This document shows positions 1-8,368 of a stretch of 64,000 bases of DNA, piece after piece. Below the pieces are notes generated by a model, which saw only the letters and a program-made list of their open reading frames with translations, ran no database searches and was not told the DNA's origin. Positions within the stretch are counted from its first letter, which is position 1, and each line of letters opens with the position of its first letter. The translations under genes and the position numbers were made by a program. The stretch spans positions 1 to 64,000 of the forward strand of contig NZ_CANLVZ010000014.1 in the NCBI RefSeq assembly GCF_947494755.1. The letters run 5' to 3'. Source of the stretch: an uncultured Tateyamaria sp. GTDB taxonomy: Bacteria; Pseudomonadota; Alphaproteobacteria; Rhodobacterales; Rhodobacteraceae.

Positions 1-138
1 GCTTCTCTTCATCGTCTGTCTCCTCAGTTGGAGAACAGGCTAACTCTAAATGCCGGACTTTTCAGGGGAGCAGGTCATTGCGATCCGGCCGGCCTGAGTT
101 TGAAACCATAGAGTTGCTGTCATCGCTGTTAGCTCGGC

Positions 139-1473
139 CTATGCCGCGCGGCCAGCTCGCCTTAGCACCAGCCTGAGCTGGTCGAAACTATATTTGCAGC
201 CGTTTGCATGTATGCCTGCCATCGCCTCTTCCAATGACGGCCATATATCGACAGCCGCATCGATTTCAGCGTCGGTCCCTTGCGTATAGAGACCGGCTTT
301 GATCATCATCTGGTTCTCGGCATAGACGCTAAGATGCTTTCTCACTTTTGCGATCACATCGTTCTCGTCTTTTGTTGCGGCGTTTGGCAGGCTGCGCGAA
401 ACAGATCGCAAGACATCCACCGACGGAAAGCGTCCCCTTTCAGCGATTAATCGATCCAGAACCACGTGTCCGTCCAAAACCCCGCGCAAGATGTCGGCGA
501 TGGGTTCGTCCATATCAGACCCGGCCACCAGTACGCTGAACACTGCGGTGATGTCGCCTTGGTCCGATATGCCTGGCCCTGCACGTTCACACAGCGACAT
601 GATCAAATGGGATGTTGAGGGTGGAAAACCACGTAAAACCGGGGCTTCACCCGCGGCAACAGCGACCTCGCGATGCGCTTCGGCAAAGCGTGTGATGGAA
701 TCCGCAAGCAGCAGCACGGACATGCCTTGGTCCCGAAAGTGCTCTGCGACGGCCATTGCCGACCATGCACATCGACGTCGCAGCAGCGGCGATTGGTCGG
801 AGGTCGCTGCGACGACGATTGACCGCGCTTGACCTTCAGGCCCAAGAATGTGATCCACGAAATGGCGCACCTCACGCCCCCGTTCCCCAATCATCGCGAT
901 CACAACGATATCTGCCGACATATATTGTGCGAGTTTGCCCATAAGGCTCGATTTGCCGACGCCTGATCCTGCGAACAGGCCGATGCGCTGACCTTGGACC
1001 AGTGGCAGCATGGTGTCGAAGACGACGTGCCCTGTATCAAGACGCGGTCCCAATGGTCTACGTTTCGCAGCGGCGGGCGGAGCGGACAGAAGTGGCCGCG
1101 ACATCGCACCTTTAGACAATGGCCGCCCATCGAGTGGTGCGCCGTCAGGGTCAATGATCCGGCCCAGCCAACCGATATCTGGAGACAATCCAACATTGCG
1201 TTTCAAGAAAACACTGTCGCCAAGAGCGATCCCCTGAACAGGATCATCCGGCAAGACGATCACGCCGACTTCGGTCAACTGAACCACTTCGCCATTCAGC
1301 GCCTTGCCCGTCTTGAACCGAATTTCGGCGCGATCCCCGATCCGCGCATCATGATCCAAACCGGTCACTGTCAAAATACCAGATTGGACAGCGGCGATGC
1401 GTCCGATAGGGCGTGCCACTTCGATTTCAGCCAGATTTGTTTGCAAGGATTTGAGCCGTATTGCGTGTTTCAT
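139..1473 (-). CDS. fliI: Flagellum-specific ATPase FliI
   Basis: ATPase of the flagellar type III export apparatus, which energises unfolding and release of export substrates at the membrane. The 444-residue product has a Walker A (GSGVGKSS, about residues 169-176) and a Walker B-type LLLADSITR (about 254-262), the latter typical of the FliI/SctN branch of F1-like ATPases. An in-frame start 14 codons upstream exists, but the ATG at 1473 is preceded by GGAG at good spacing and gives the usual FliI length. It is divergent from flgB; the 82 bp between them must hold both promoters. Confidence 0.95.
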   Translation of the reverse strand: MKHAIRLKSLQTNLAEIEVARPIGRIAAVQSGILTVTGLDHDARIGDRAEIRFKTGKALNGEVVQLTEVGVIVLPDDPVQGIALGDSVFLKRNVGLSPDIGWLGRIIDPDGAPLDGRPLSKGAMSRPLLSAPPAAAKRRPLGPRLDTGHVVFDTMLPLVQGQRIGLFAGSGVGKSSLMGKLAQYMSADIVVIAMIGERGREVRHFVDHILGPEGQARSIVVAATSDQSPLLRRRCAWSAMAVAEHFRDQGMSVLLLADSITRFAEAHREVAVAAGEAPVLRGFPPSTSHLIMSLCERAGPGISDQGDITAVFSVLVAGSDMDEPIADILRGVLDGHVVLDRLIAERGRFPSVDVLRSVSRSLPNAATKDENDVIAKVRKHLSVYAENQMMIKAGLYTQGTDAEIDAAVDIWPSLEEAMAGIHANGCKYSFDQLRLVLRRAGRAA

Positions 1474-1555
1474 CGGAGTCTCCAGATGCGTGCAAACAGT
1501 TTTTAAAGGAATCACAGTTAAGCCTTGGTTGAAATTGCTCGAGGGAGAAGCCCCG

Positions 1556-1948
1556 ATGTTCCAAAACCTAACTGTTTTCGAAACGGCACATGCTATGGCC
1601 GTCCATGCAGGTCAAAAACAGGCAGTCATTGCGCAGAATGTCGCAAATGCAGATACGCCCGGGTTTGTTGGCCGCGATATCCCCAGTTTTCAGGAAATCT
1701 ACGCCCCGCAAGATGCTGGTGCGTCGCTTCAGCGTGCGACACGCGCTGGCCATCTGCACGGAGTAAAGGGCGGAAGTATTGACGGAATGATCTTCGAAGA
1801 TCGTTCATTCGCGGCACCCGATGGCAATTCCGTTTCGTTGGAGACCGAAATGCTGCGCGCCACCGATGCCAAACGTCAGCATGATCGGTCTCTGGCCATC
1901 TACAAATCCGCCATGAACATTCTGCGATCCAGCCTAGGGCGGCAGTAA
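1556..1948 (+). CDS. flgB: Flagellar proximal rod protein FlgB
   Basis: Proximal rod subunit of the flagellar basal body. The 130-residue product carries the N-terminal rod/hook signature (QKQAVIAQNVANADTPGF, near residues 19-36) shared with FlgC, FlgF and FlgG, and a C-terminal helix that ends at a normal FlgB length. The frame is open further upstream, but the ATG at 1556 matches the family N-terminus and follows a GAGGGAGAAG ribosome-binding stretch. It is first in the plus-strand rod operon, 11 bp before flgC. Confidence 0.93.
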   Translation: MFQNLTVFETAHAMAVHAGQKQAVIAQNVANADTPGFVGRDIPSFQEIYAPQDAGASLQRATRAGHLHGVKGGSIDGMIFEDRSFAAPDGNSVSLETEMLRATDAKRQHDRSLAIYKSAMNILRSSLGRQ

Positions 1949-1959
1949 GGAGCATAGCG

Positions 1960-2352
1960 ATGAGTGAATTTTCAAAAGCACTGTCTGTTTCGACAAGCGG
2001 TCTGCAAGCGCAGTCCTCCCGCCTTCGTCATTTGTCCGAGAACATATCGAACGCCGACACACCCGGCTATCGGCGCAAAACCATCCCGTTTCGTACTGAA
2101 TTTGACGCTGGAAACGGTATCGCCCGGGTCGAGGTGGGGCGCATGTCTTTGGATGATCGCGCGCTCGAGCGTGTCTATGATCCAGGCCATCCGATGGCGG
2201 ATGGAAGTGGGCACTATGATGGATCAAATGTCGATTTGTTGATCGAGCTCGCCGACGCGCGAGAGGCGCAACGCAGCTACGAGGCCAACCTGAAAATGTT
2301 CGAACAAGCGCGGCAAATGTCGTCGAGCTTGATGCAACTGCTGCGCCGTTGA
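1960..2352 (+). CDS. flgC: Flagellar proximal rod protein FlgC
   Basis: Second proximal rod subunit. The 130-residue protein has the rod signature LSENISNADTPGYRRK near residues 26-41 and the conserved C-terminal helix with EAQRSYEANLKMFEQ that packs in the rod. An AAGGAG Shine-Dalgarno lies 7 bases before the ATG. It sits between flgB and fliE, the canonical flgBC-fliE order. Confidence 0.95.
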   Translation: MSEFSKALSVSTSGLQAQSSRLRHLSENISNADTPGYRRKTIPFRTEFDAGNGIARVEVGRMSLDDRALERVYDPGHPMADGSGHYDGSNVDLLIELADAREAQRSYEANLKMFEQARQMSSSLMQLLRR

Positions 2353-2377
2353 TTGGCGCATAAAGAGGAGATCCAGA

Positions 2378-2662
2378 ATGGATTCAGCAGCACTTTCCGC
2401 AGTCAAAAGTTACGCCGCATCGCGGCCCGCCACTCAGGCAGGCACCGAATCCGGCGGCAGTATGTTTGGCCGGGTCGCGATGGACTTTGCGCAGACCATG
2501 GCGCAAGGCGAAGCCGTCGCTCAGCAGGCGATGGTTGGCGATGCCGATCCGCACGCGTTGGTGCAGGCCCTTGCACAGACCGAGCTTGCCGTCGAAACGG
2601 CCGTAACGGTGCGCAACAAGGTCGTCGAAGCTTACCAAGAGATTCTGAGAATGCCAGTCTAG
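2378..2662 (+). CDS. fliE: Flagellar hook-basal body protein FliE
   Basis: Small junction protein joining the MS ring to the proximal rod. The 94-residue product ends with the family hallmark VRNKVVEAYQEILRMPV and has the preceding amphipathic helix with ALAQTELAVETAVTVR. Normal FliE length is about 95-110 residues. A GAGGAG element lies before the ATG. The stop is followed one base later by fliQ, so the two are probably translated from one message. Confidence 0.93.
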   Translation: MDSAALSAVKSYAASRPATQAGTESGGSMFGRVAMDFAQTMAQGEAVAQQAMVGDADPHALVQALAQTELAVETAVTVRNKVVEAYQEILRMPV

Positions 2663-2663
2663 C

Positions 2664-2933
2664 ATGCTTAATGAGATCATCTTTTTCGACACCCTACGGC
2701 AAGGTCTTTGGGTTGCTGTGCTGGTGTCCATCCCGATTCTCACGGTGGCCCTGGTGGCCGGCGTGTCGATTGGCTTGGTGCAGGCGTTGACGTCGATCCA
2801 GGAAATGACCCTCACCTTCGTGCCCAAGCTGGCCGCCATCGTCGTCGTGTTCTGGATGTCAATGGGCTTCATGACTCAGACGATGGTCTCATTCTTTCAT
2901 GGCCGCATCATTCCACTGATTATCGGAGGTTAA
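2664..2933 (+). CDS. fliQ: Flagellar export apparatus protein FliQ
   Basis: Inner-membrane component of the FliPQR export gate. The 89-residue protein has two transmembrane helices (about residues 14-37 and 50-75) flanking the conserved loop VQALTSIQEMTLTFVPKL. Length and topology are exactly those of FliQ. fliP itself is not in this window; fliR is encoded in the convergent operon at 7598. Confidence 0.95.
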   Translation: MLNEIIFFDTLRQGLWVAVLVSIPILTVALVAGVSIGLVQALTSIQEMTLTFVPKLAAIVVVFWMSMGFMTQTMVSFFHGRIIPLIIGG

Positions 2934-2934
2934 G

Positions 2935-3654
2935 TTGGACAGCACCGGATACATCACTTTGACACGGCAGTCGGGCTTGATGCGCGAAATGCAGGTTGTC
3001 GCAAACAACATCGCGAACAGTGCCACCTCAGGCTTTCGCCAAGAGGGCGTCGTCTTTTCCGAGTTTGTCAAAGGCATGCACGGCGGACCATCCTTGTCGA
3101 TGGGGCAGGCCAATGTGCGCCAGACGTCGTTCGAACAAGGGGCGCTGACTCAGACCGGTGGCACGTTTGATTTGGCGATTGAGGGCGATGGCTACTTCCT
3201 GATCCAAACCCCCGACGGGGAGCGATTGACGCGCGCAGGATCTTTCACGCCAAACGCCGAGGGCGATTTGGTTACGCCTGACGGATATCAGGTGTTGGAT
3301 GCAGGCGGCGCACCGGTGTTCATCCCGCCGGATACCGGGACGATTGCGATATCACCGGATGGCACGATCAGTGCCGATGGTTTGCTGGTTGGTCAGGTCG
3401 GTCTCGTGGCCCCGACCGACACAGTTGGCATGGTGCGTGAAACGGGTGTGATGTTCGATGCTCAGAATGGGTTCGAACCGGCAGAGAATGCGCGCGTGAT
3501 GCAGGGCTTTACCGAGGCTTCCAACGTCAACCCGATCGGACAGCTGGCCCGTATGATCGAGATCCAGCGCGCCTATGAGATGGGGCAAAATTTCCTCGAT
3601 TCCGAGGACGAACGTGTGCGCCGAGCCATGGATGCAATGTTGAAATCACAATAA
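2935..3654 (+). CDS. flgF: Flagellar distal rod protein FlgF
   Basis: Distal rod protein of the basal body. The 239-residue product starts DSTGYITLTRQSGLMREMQVVANNIAN-like, with the rod signature at residues 20-35 and the C-terminal flagellar signature PIGQLARMIEIQRAYEMGQ. The start is a TTG, one base after the fliQ stop, preceded by GGAGG; no ATG lies near it and the family N-terminus would be lost with a later start. It is shorter than and distinct from FlgG, which follows. Confidence 0.92.
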   Translation: MDSTGYITLTRQSGLMREMQVVANNIANSATSGFRQEGVVFSEFVKGMHGGPSLSMGQANVRQTSFEQGALTQTGGTFDLAIEGDGYFLIQTPDGERLTRAGSFTPNAEGDLVTPDGYQVLDAGGAPVFIPPDTGTIAISPDGTISADGLLVGQVGLVAPTDTVGMVRETGVMFDAQNGFEPAENARVMQGFTEASNVNPIGQLARMIEIQRAYEMGQNFLDSEDERVRRAMDAMLKSQ

Positions 3655-3664
3655 GGAGACGCAG

Positions 3665-4450
3665 ATGCGCGCCCTGAAAATCGCGGCAACAGGAATGCTG
3701 GCCCAACAGATGCGGGTGGAAACCATTTCCAACAACCTCGCGAACATGAGCACCACCGGATACAACGCCCGTCGGGCCGAGTTCGCAGATCTACACTACC
3801 AACAGATGACTCGGCCGGGGGCGATCAACGCCTCTGATGGGACGGTTTTGCCTGCGGGTGTTCAGCTTGGTCTGGGGGTTCGCCCGACGGCGGTGTCGGT
3901 TCATGTTGCCCAAGGCTCGCTTGCCGCGACAGGCGGTGATTTGGATGTTGCCATCGACGGTAACGGATTTCTCGAGGTGACATTGCCATCGGGGCAAACG
4001 GCCTACACGCGGGATGGTGGGCTGAAACGAACGGGCGAGGGCGTAATCGTCACGTCTGACGGATATCCCGTTTCACCCGAGATCGTCATTCCTGAAGACG
4101 CGCAGAGCATATCTATCAATGGGGATGGCGAGGTGTACGCTTACTTCACCGATACTCCTGCAGGTCAGCTGATCGGACAATTCAACCTGACGGGTTTCAC
4201 CAATACGAAAGGGCTCGAGGCGCTTGGCAGCAACCTGTTTGCCGAAACGGAGGCGTCTGGCCCACCGATTGTCACCACCCCCGGGCTCGATGGATTGGGC
4301 ACCTTACGTCAGGGCTTTTTGGAAGACAGCTCGGTGGATGCGGTGAGAGAGATCACGGAACTGATCGCAGCGCAGCGGGGCTATGAAATGAACTCCAAAG
4401 TCATCTCGGCCGCGGATCAGATGATGGGCGCAATGACGCAGGTGCGCTGA
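3665..4450 (+). CDS. flgG: Flagellar distal rod protein FlgG
   Basis: Major distal rod subunit. The 261-residue protein begins MRALKIAATGMLAQQMRVE, contains VETISNNLANMSTTGYNARR near residues 19-38, the central FLEVTLPSGQTAYTRDGG region, and ends with the ITELIAAQRGYEMNSKVIS helix followed by QMMGAMTQVR, all typical of FlgG. An AAGGAG site precedes the ATG, and the stop overlaps the flgA start. Confidence 0.96.
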   Translation: MRALKIAATGMLAQQMRVETISNNLANMSTTGYNARRAEFADLHYQQMTRPGAINASDGTVLPAGVQLGLGVRPTAVSVHVAQGSLAATGGDLDVAIDGNGFLEVTLPSGQTAYTRDGGLKRTGEGVIVTSDGYPVSPEIVIPEDAQSISINGDGEVYAYFTDTPAGQLIGQFNLTGFTNTKGLEALGSNLFAETEASGPPIVTTPGLDGLGTLRQGFLEDSSVDAVREITELIAAQRGYEMNSKVISAADQMMGAMTQVR

Positions 4451-4863
4451 TGAAATACTTCGTCGCTCTTCTTCTCTTATGCACCTCGGCCCAAGCGGAT
4501 GTCGTGACACCAACCCGGACACTGCGTCCCGGCACATTGATTACGGCTGCGGATCTGACGATCAAGGCGGGCCTTCAGGATGGGATGTTCGACCGCATCT
4601 CAGATGTCGCGGGCCAGGAGGCACGCATCGCACTTTATGCGGGGCGTCCCATCCCGTTCGAGGGGATCGGCCCCCCAGCCGTCATAAACAGAAACCAGAT
4701 CGTGCCTTTGCAATTTGACGCTGGCGGTTTGACGATCCGAACCGAGGGGCGCGCGCTTGAGCGTGGTGGCATCGGCGACCGCGTCAGGATCATGAACCTC
4801 AGCTCACGCGCAACGCTCTTTGGCTTTGTTCAGTCGGACGGCTCTATAAAGGTGACCCAATAA
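4450..4863 (+). CDS. flgA: Flagellar P-ring assembly chaperone FlgA
   Basis: Periplasmic chaperone for P-ring (FlgI) assembly. The 137-residue product has a cleavable signal peptide (about residues 1-16, ending SAQA) and an SAF/FlgA C-terminal domain with RPGTLITAADLTIK and GDRVRIMNLSSRATLFGFV. It is short for the family, as in other Rhodobacterales. It overlaps both flgG and flgH by a single base, implying translational coupling. Confidence 0.88.
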   Translation: MKYFVALLLLCTSAQADVVTPTRTLRPGTLITAADLTIKAGLQDGMFDRISDVAGQEARIALYAGRPIPFEGIGPPAVINRNQIVPLQFDAGGLTIRTEGRALERGGIGDRVRIMNLSSRATLFGFVQSDGSIKVTQ

Positions 4864-5612
4864 TGACTTTTGCAACGCCTCAGACGCTCGGCAAGCTCGC
4901 GACCCTCGTCCTGATTTTTGCGATCACTGCGTGCGGGCGGTCGGATCATATCGGCAAGGCCCCTTCGTTCACCAACGCCCTTGATACCAAAGAGCACTCC
5001 GCGATGGTGTCCACGGTGCTGCCCGAAGTCATCGAAGAACGTGGCCCGCTGGATCGCGCATCGCTCTGGAGTGGGCAGCGCGGGTCACTGTTGGGCGACC
5101 GGCGGGCCGTCCGGCAGGGGGACATCATGACCGTGGTGATTGAAATCGATGAAAAGGCCGAGATATCGAATGAGACGGACAGGTCGCGCAGTGGGTCAGA
5201 AAGTTTAGCAATCCCTCAACTTGGTGGTCTGCCGCAGCGCCTTGATCGCAAACTGCCCGAAGGGGCAACCAGCTCGGATTTGGTTTCAATCGACTCAAAT
5301 AGCAGCTCCAGTGGCGACGGGTCGGTCAAACGCAAAGAGAAACTGACCCTGCGGGTGGCGGCAACGGTCGTCGATGTGCTGCCCAATGGCGTCCTGTCAA
5401 TCGCGGGCTCGCAAGAGTTGCGTGTCAATTTCGAGATGCGCGAGCTGTTGGTGTCCGGATACGTCCGCCCCGAAGACATCTCGCGCCAGAACGAGATCAC
5501 CTATGATAAAATCGCCTCCGCGCGGGTGTCCTATGGTGGTCGTGGGCAGATTACGGATGTGCAGCAACCCCGCATCGGGCAGCAGGTTCTTGATGCTGTG
5601 TTGCCATTCTAA
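4863..5612 (+). CDS. flgH: Flagellar L-ring lipoprotein FlgH
   Basis: Outer-membrane L-ring subunit. The 249-residue product has a lipoprotein signal with ITAC lipobox (Cys about residue 20), followed by the FlgH core: LWSGQRGSLLGDRRAVRQGD, the VVIEIDEKAEISNET strand region and the C-terminal VSYGGRGQITDVQQPRIGQQ. Start codon overlaps the flgA stop (TAATG). No flgI is present next to it; that gene must lie outside the window. Confidence 0.95.
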   Translation: MTFATPQTLGKLATLVLIFAITACGRSDHIGKAPSFTNALDTKEHSAMVSTVLPEVIEERGPLDRASLWSGQRGSLLGDRRAVRQGDIMTVVIEIDEKAEISNETDRSRSGSESLAIPQLGGLPQRLDRKLPEGATSSDLVSIDSNSSSSGDGSVKRKEKLTLRVAATVVDVLPNGVLSIAGSQELRVNFEMRELLVSGYVRPEDISRQNEITYDKIASARVSYGGRGQITDVQQPRIGQQVLDAVLPF

Positions 5613-5624
5613 AGGGTCGACGCA

Positions 5625-6107
5625 ATGAAAAAACTATTGCCGCTGGTACTGATTTTGATTGGGACAGGTGCAGGTGTTGGGGCGGGTATCTACCTACGTC
5701 CCGAGCCTGATATGACCGAAGAAGGCGTCACGACGAAAGCTGCGAAGTCCGAAGCCAAGATGGACGAGACCGTCGAGGACGGCACGCATGAATATTTCAA
5801 GATGAGCAACCAGCTTGTCGTGCCCGTTATTAAGGAGGACAGGGTGAAGGCGCTGGTTGTGATGTCGTTGAGCCTTGAGGTTCCGGTCGGGCAAAAGGAC
5901 GTCGTCTATGCGCGAGAGCCACGGTTGCGCGACTCTTTTTTGCGTGTGCTGTTTGACCATTCAAACATTGGAGGCTTTGACGGCGCATTCACCAACCCGT
6001 CCAACCTGAATGTAGTGCGAAACGCATTGAAGACCGCTGCGCAACGAGACCTGGGTGAGCGCATATCGGACGTTCTTATCGTCGAGATTGCGCGCCAGGA
6101 TTACTGA
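5625..6107 (+). CDS. fliL: Flagellar basal body protein FliL
   Basis: Membrane protein that encircles or stabilises stator units at the flagellar motor. The 160-residue protein has one N-terminal transmembrane helix (about residues 4-24) and a periplasmic FliL domain with PVIKEDRVKALVVMSLSLEV and a C-terminal LGERISDVLIVEIARQDY. Last gene of the plus-strand rod operon; four bases separate its stop from the stop of the convergent fliJ-like gene. Confidence 0.85.
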   Translation: MKKLLPLVLILIGTGAGVGAGIYLRPEPDMTEEGVTTKAAKSEAKMDETVEDGTHEYFKMSNQLVVPVIKEDRVKALVVMSLSLEVPVGQKDVVYAREPRLRDSFLRVLFDHSNIGGFDGAFTNPSNLNVVRNALKTAAQRDLGERISDVLIVEIARQDY

Positions 6108-6111
6108 TCCA

Positions 6112-6513
6112 TTACTCGAGCAGCGAGTGATCAATTGCTGACTGAATGACGTCATCTTGCAGACGCTGCTTGTCCTGTTTCGCTGCATCTTCCGCCAATT
6201 GCGCTGCGACCAGTTTTTTGCCATGCGCACGGCGATGTTGCGGGAGATAGAATTCCTTTTTCGCGAGCACCTGCGCCAATTCGGTGGTGAGTTGCTGTTG
6301 TGCCTGACCGATCCATTTGAGCCAGATGACGTCCGCACCAATGGCCCGGATCGATGAGTGTTCCGGGTGCTGCGCCTGGGTGTCGAGGACAAGCGATCTA
6401 AGGCGCGCCAGTTCGGCGCGCAGCACCTGCTCGCGTTGACGAATAGTCGCCATTGTCTGTTCACTCTTTTGGAACTTGAGATTCGATAGCGTTTTCAACT
6501 GTTCCAGGTTCAT
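6112..6513 (-). CDS. Coiled-coil protein, FliJ-like candidate
   Basis: A 133-residue, almost wholly helical and strongly charged protein with heptad-like repeats (QREQVLRAELARLRSLV; LTTELAQVLAKKEFYL; KLVAAQLAEDAAKQ). It is encoded immediately after flhB, overlapping its stop by 4 bp (ATGA), so it is a genuine member of the flhA-fliR-flhB operon. Size, coiled-coil character and position suggest a FliJ-type export chaperone/stalk that would partner the FliI encoded at 139-1473, but I see no diagnostic FliJ motif. Function is inferred from context only. Confidence 0.6.
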   Translation of the reverse strand: MNLEQLKTLSNLKFQKSEQTMATIRQREQVLRAELARLRSLVLDTQAQHPEHSSIRAIGADVIWLKWIGQAQQQLTTELAQVLAKKEFYLPQHRRAHGKKLVAAQLAEDAAKQDKQRLQDDVIQSAIDHSLLE

Positions 6514-7601
6514 TGGCCGGCCCCCCGTCGCACGCGGTCACGCATCTGGTCTGCGAAACGGACGGCTGCCGCAACTGCTTCGTAATGCTCGGGTGCGATT
6601 TCATCGCCGATTTTTGTCACCGCATACAAGGCCCGCGCGGTGGGCGGGTTGCTGTGGATCGGCACCGCTGCCTCAGCTGCCACCTCACGGATCCGCAACG
6701 CTATTTCATCGACGCCTTTGGCAACGCAAACAGGTGCCCCACCGGAGGTTCGGTCCCATTTCAGAGCAACGGCGAAATGGGTCGGGTTTACAATAATCAC
6801 GTCCGCTGTCGGGACATCCGACATCATTTGCTGCGCGGCCACAGCCTGCGCCCTTGCGCGTCGCTCCTGCTTGAGATGCGGGTCACCCTCTGCATTTTTC
6901 GTCTCGTCCATAACCTCTTTGCGCGACATCCGGTTTTTGCGGATATGTTCGTGATGCTGCCACAGCGCATCAATTGCACCCAACGCGGCGGATACAAGAA
7001 CCACGATCAACAGAAAGGTGACGCACAGTTCGGCCAGCAACGCGACCACAATGCCAGCATCGCTGTGGATGACCGACACCATTTCGGGGAGGCGCGCCTT
7101 GAGGAACAGGGCCAGACAACAGGAGTAGATGATCAGCTTTACAAAGCTTTTTGCGAACTCGAAAAACCCGCCCCGCCCAAACTTCTGCTTGGCATTTTGC
7201 AACAGGGATATGCGGGACAGCTTTGGCTGCAATTTGGTGGGTGCGACCACAAATGCCCTTTGCGCGAGAATCGCCAGGACGACTGCCAATCCGGGCAGTG
7301 CAAACATCGGGATCAAGGCAAGGCCCGTCGCCCAGAAAATACCACCCAGAACCGGGGCTTGAGCGCCCGAAAAGGCGACATCCGAAAGCTCGGCGGATTG
7401 GTCCAGGACCACTTGCATGGCTGACCCGAACGGTATGATCATCTGCGCGCCCAGGGCGAAGAATGCTAGGGTCAACCCGGCGTAGCCCGCAGCCGTTTGT
7501 AGATCTGTCGATTTTGCGACCTCGCCCTTTTTGCGCGCCTCCAGCAGTTTCTGGGGTGTCGGATCGAACGGCTTGTCACTATCGTCGTCTTGGCCGCTCA
7601 T
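6510..7601 (-). CDS. flhB: Flagellar export switch protein FlhB
   Basis: Substrate-specificity switch of the flagellar export gate. The 363-residue protein has an N-terminal membrane domain with four predicted helices and a cytoplasmic C-terminal domain containing the autocleavage motif NPTH (about residues 272-275). The frame is open upstream, but the ATG at 7601 overlaps the fliR stop (ATGA) and gives the family N-terminus DKPFDPTPQKLLEARKKGEV. Ends overlap the fliJ-like gene by 4 bp. Confidence 0.95.
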   Translation of the reverse strand: MSGQDDDSDKPFDPTPQKLLEARKKGEVAKSTDLQTAAGYAGLTLAFFALGAQMIIPFGSAMQVVLDQSAELSDVAFSGAQAPVLGGIFWATGLALIPMFALPGLAVVLAILAQRAFVVAPTKLQPKLSRISLLQNAKQKFGRGGFFEFAKSFVKLIIYSCCLALFLKARLPEMVSVIHSDAGIVVALLAELCVTFLLIVVLVSAALGAIDALWQHHEHIRKNRMSRKEVMDETKNAEGDPHLKQERRARAQAVAAQQMMSDVPTADVIIVNPTHFAVALKWDRTSGGAPVCVAKGVDEIALRIREVAAEAAVPIHSNPPTARALYAVTKIGDEIAPEHYEAVAAAVRFADQMRDRVRRGAGQ

Positions 7602-8368
7602 CTTGTGTGCCCCATCGGGTTGGCCATGAATTGATCCAGCGCGGACAGCCACACCGACAACATCGTCGGCGCGGCTAAGAACAACAGAAACAGGCCGCCC
7701 AAGGTGATGACCGGTGCCCCGACAAAGGCGACCATCAATTGCGGCATCGCCTTGTTGATCACACCAAGCGCCAGATTATAGAGCACCGACATGATGATGA
7801 ACGGAGCGGCCAAGACAAAAGCCAATTCAAAGGCATGCGCGATTTGTGCAATGCCCCACTCTGCGACGTCGCTGCCGGCTGAGAACAGCCCGATTGGCAA
7901 GATGACATAGGAGTGGATCATCAACTGGGCTGCCTTGACGTGCAGCCCCGCCATCATCGCCAAGGCCATCGCGCCAACCATCAAAATGTAGCCGATAGCC
8001 GCGAGCGGCTCTATCGTGGCTCCGCCCAGGATTTGGGACAGGGATGTCGATTGGGCGGCGATCGCACCCGCCGTTTGAAGGGCCAAGACGAACAAGCGCA
8101 CGCCGATGCCCAAGAGCAGGCCGGAAATCGTTTCGGTGAGTGCGAGTGTAGCAAGCGTGTTGGTTGAATAGTCGAGTGCCGGCAGTGAAACGGCGGGTGC
8201 CACGATCAGCGTAAAGGCCAACGCGATGGCGAGCTTTACGCGAATGGAAACGGATTGCTCACCAAATCCGGGCAGCAGTGCGACGGTGGCGGCGATCCGC
8301 AGAAACACGACAAATCCCAACCAGAGCTCGGCCTGCATAAGGGCGATCAAGTCGGCCGCAGCGCTCAC
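7598..8368 (-). CDS. fliR: Flagellar export gate protein FliR
   Basis: Integral membrane component of the FliPQR export gate. The 256-residue protein has about six hydrophobic segments and the FliR-like central motif QTAGAIAAQSTSLSQILGG. It overlaps flhA by 4 bp at its start and flhB by 4 bp at its end, a tightly coupled flhA-fliR-flhB set. Confidence 0.94.
   Translation of the reverse strand: MSAAADLIALMQAELWLGFVVFLRIAATVALLPGFGEQSVSIRVKLAIALAFTLIVAPAVSLPALDYSTNTLATLALTETISGLLLGIGVRLFVLALQTAGAIAAQSTSLSQILGGATIEPLAAIGYILMVGAMALAMMAGLHVKAAQLMIHSYVILPIGLFSAGSDVAEWGIAQIAHAFELAFVLAAPFIIMSVLYNLALGVINKAMPQLMVAFVGAPVITLGGLFLLFLAAPTMLSVWLSALDQFMANPMGHTR

Noticed and set aside
1-138. Leftmost 138 bases
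   Set aside because: No gene, convincing hairpin or operator seen; simply the region downstream of fliI.
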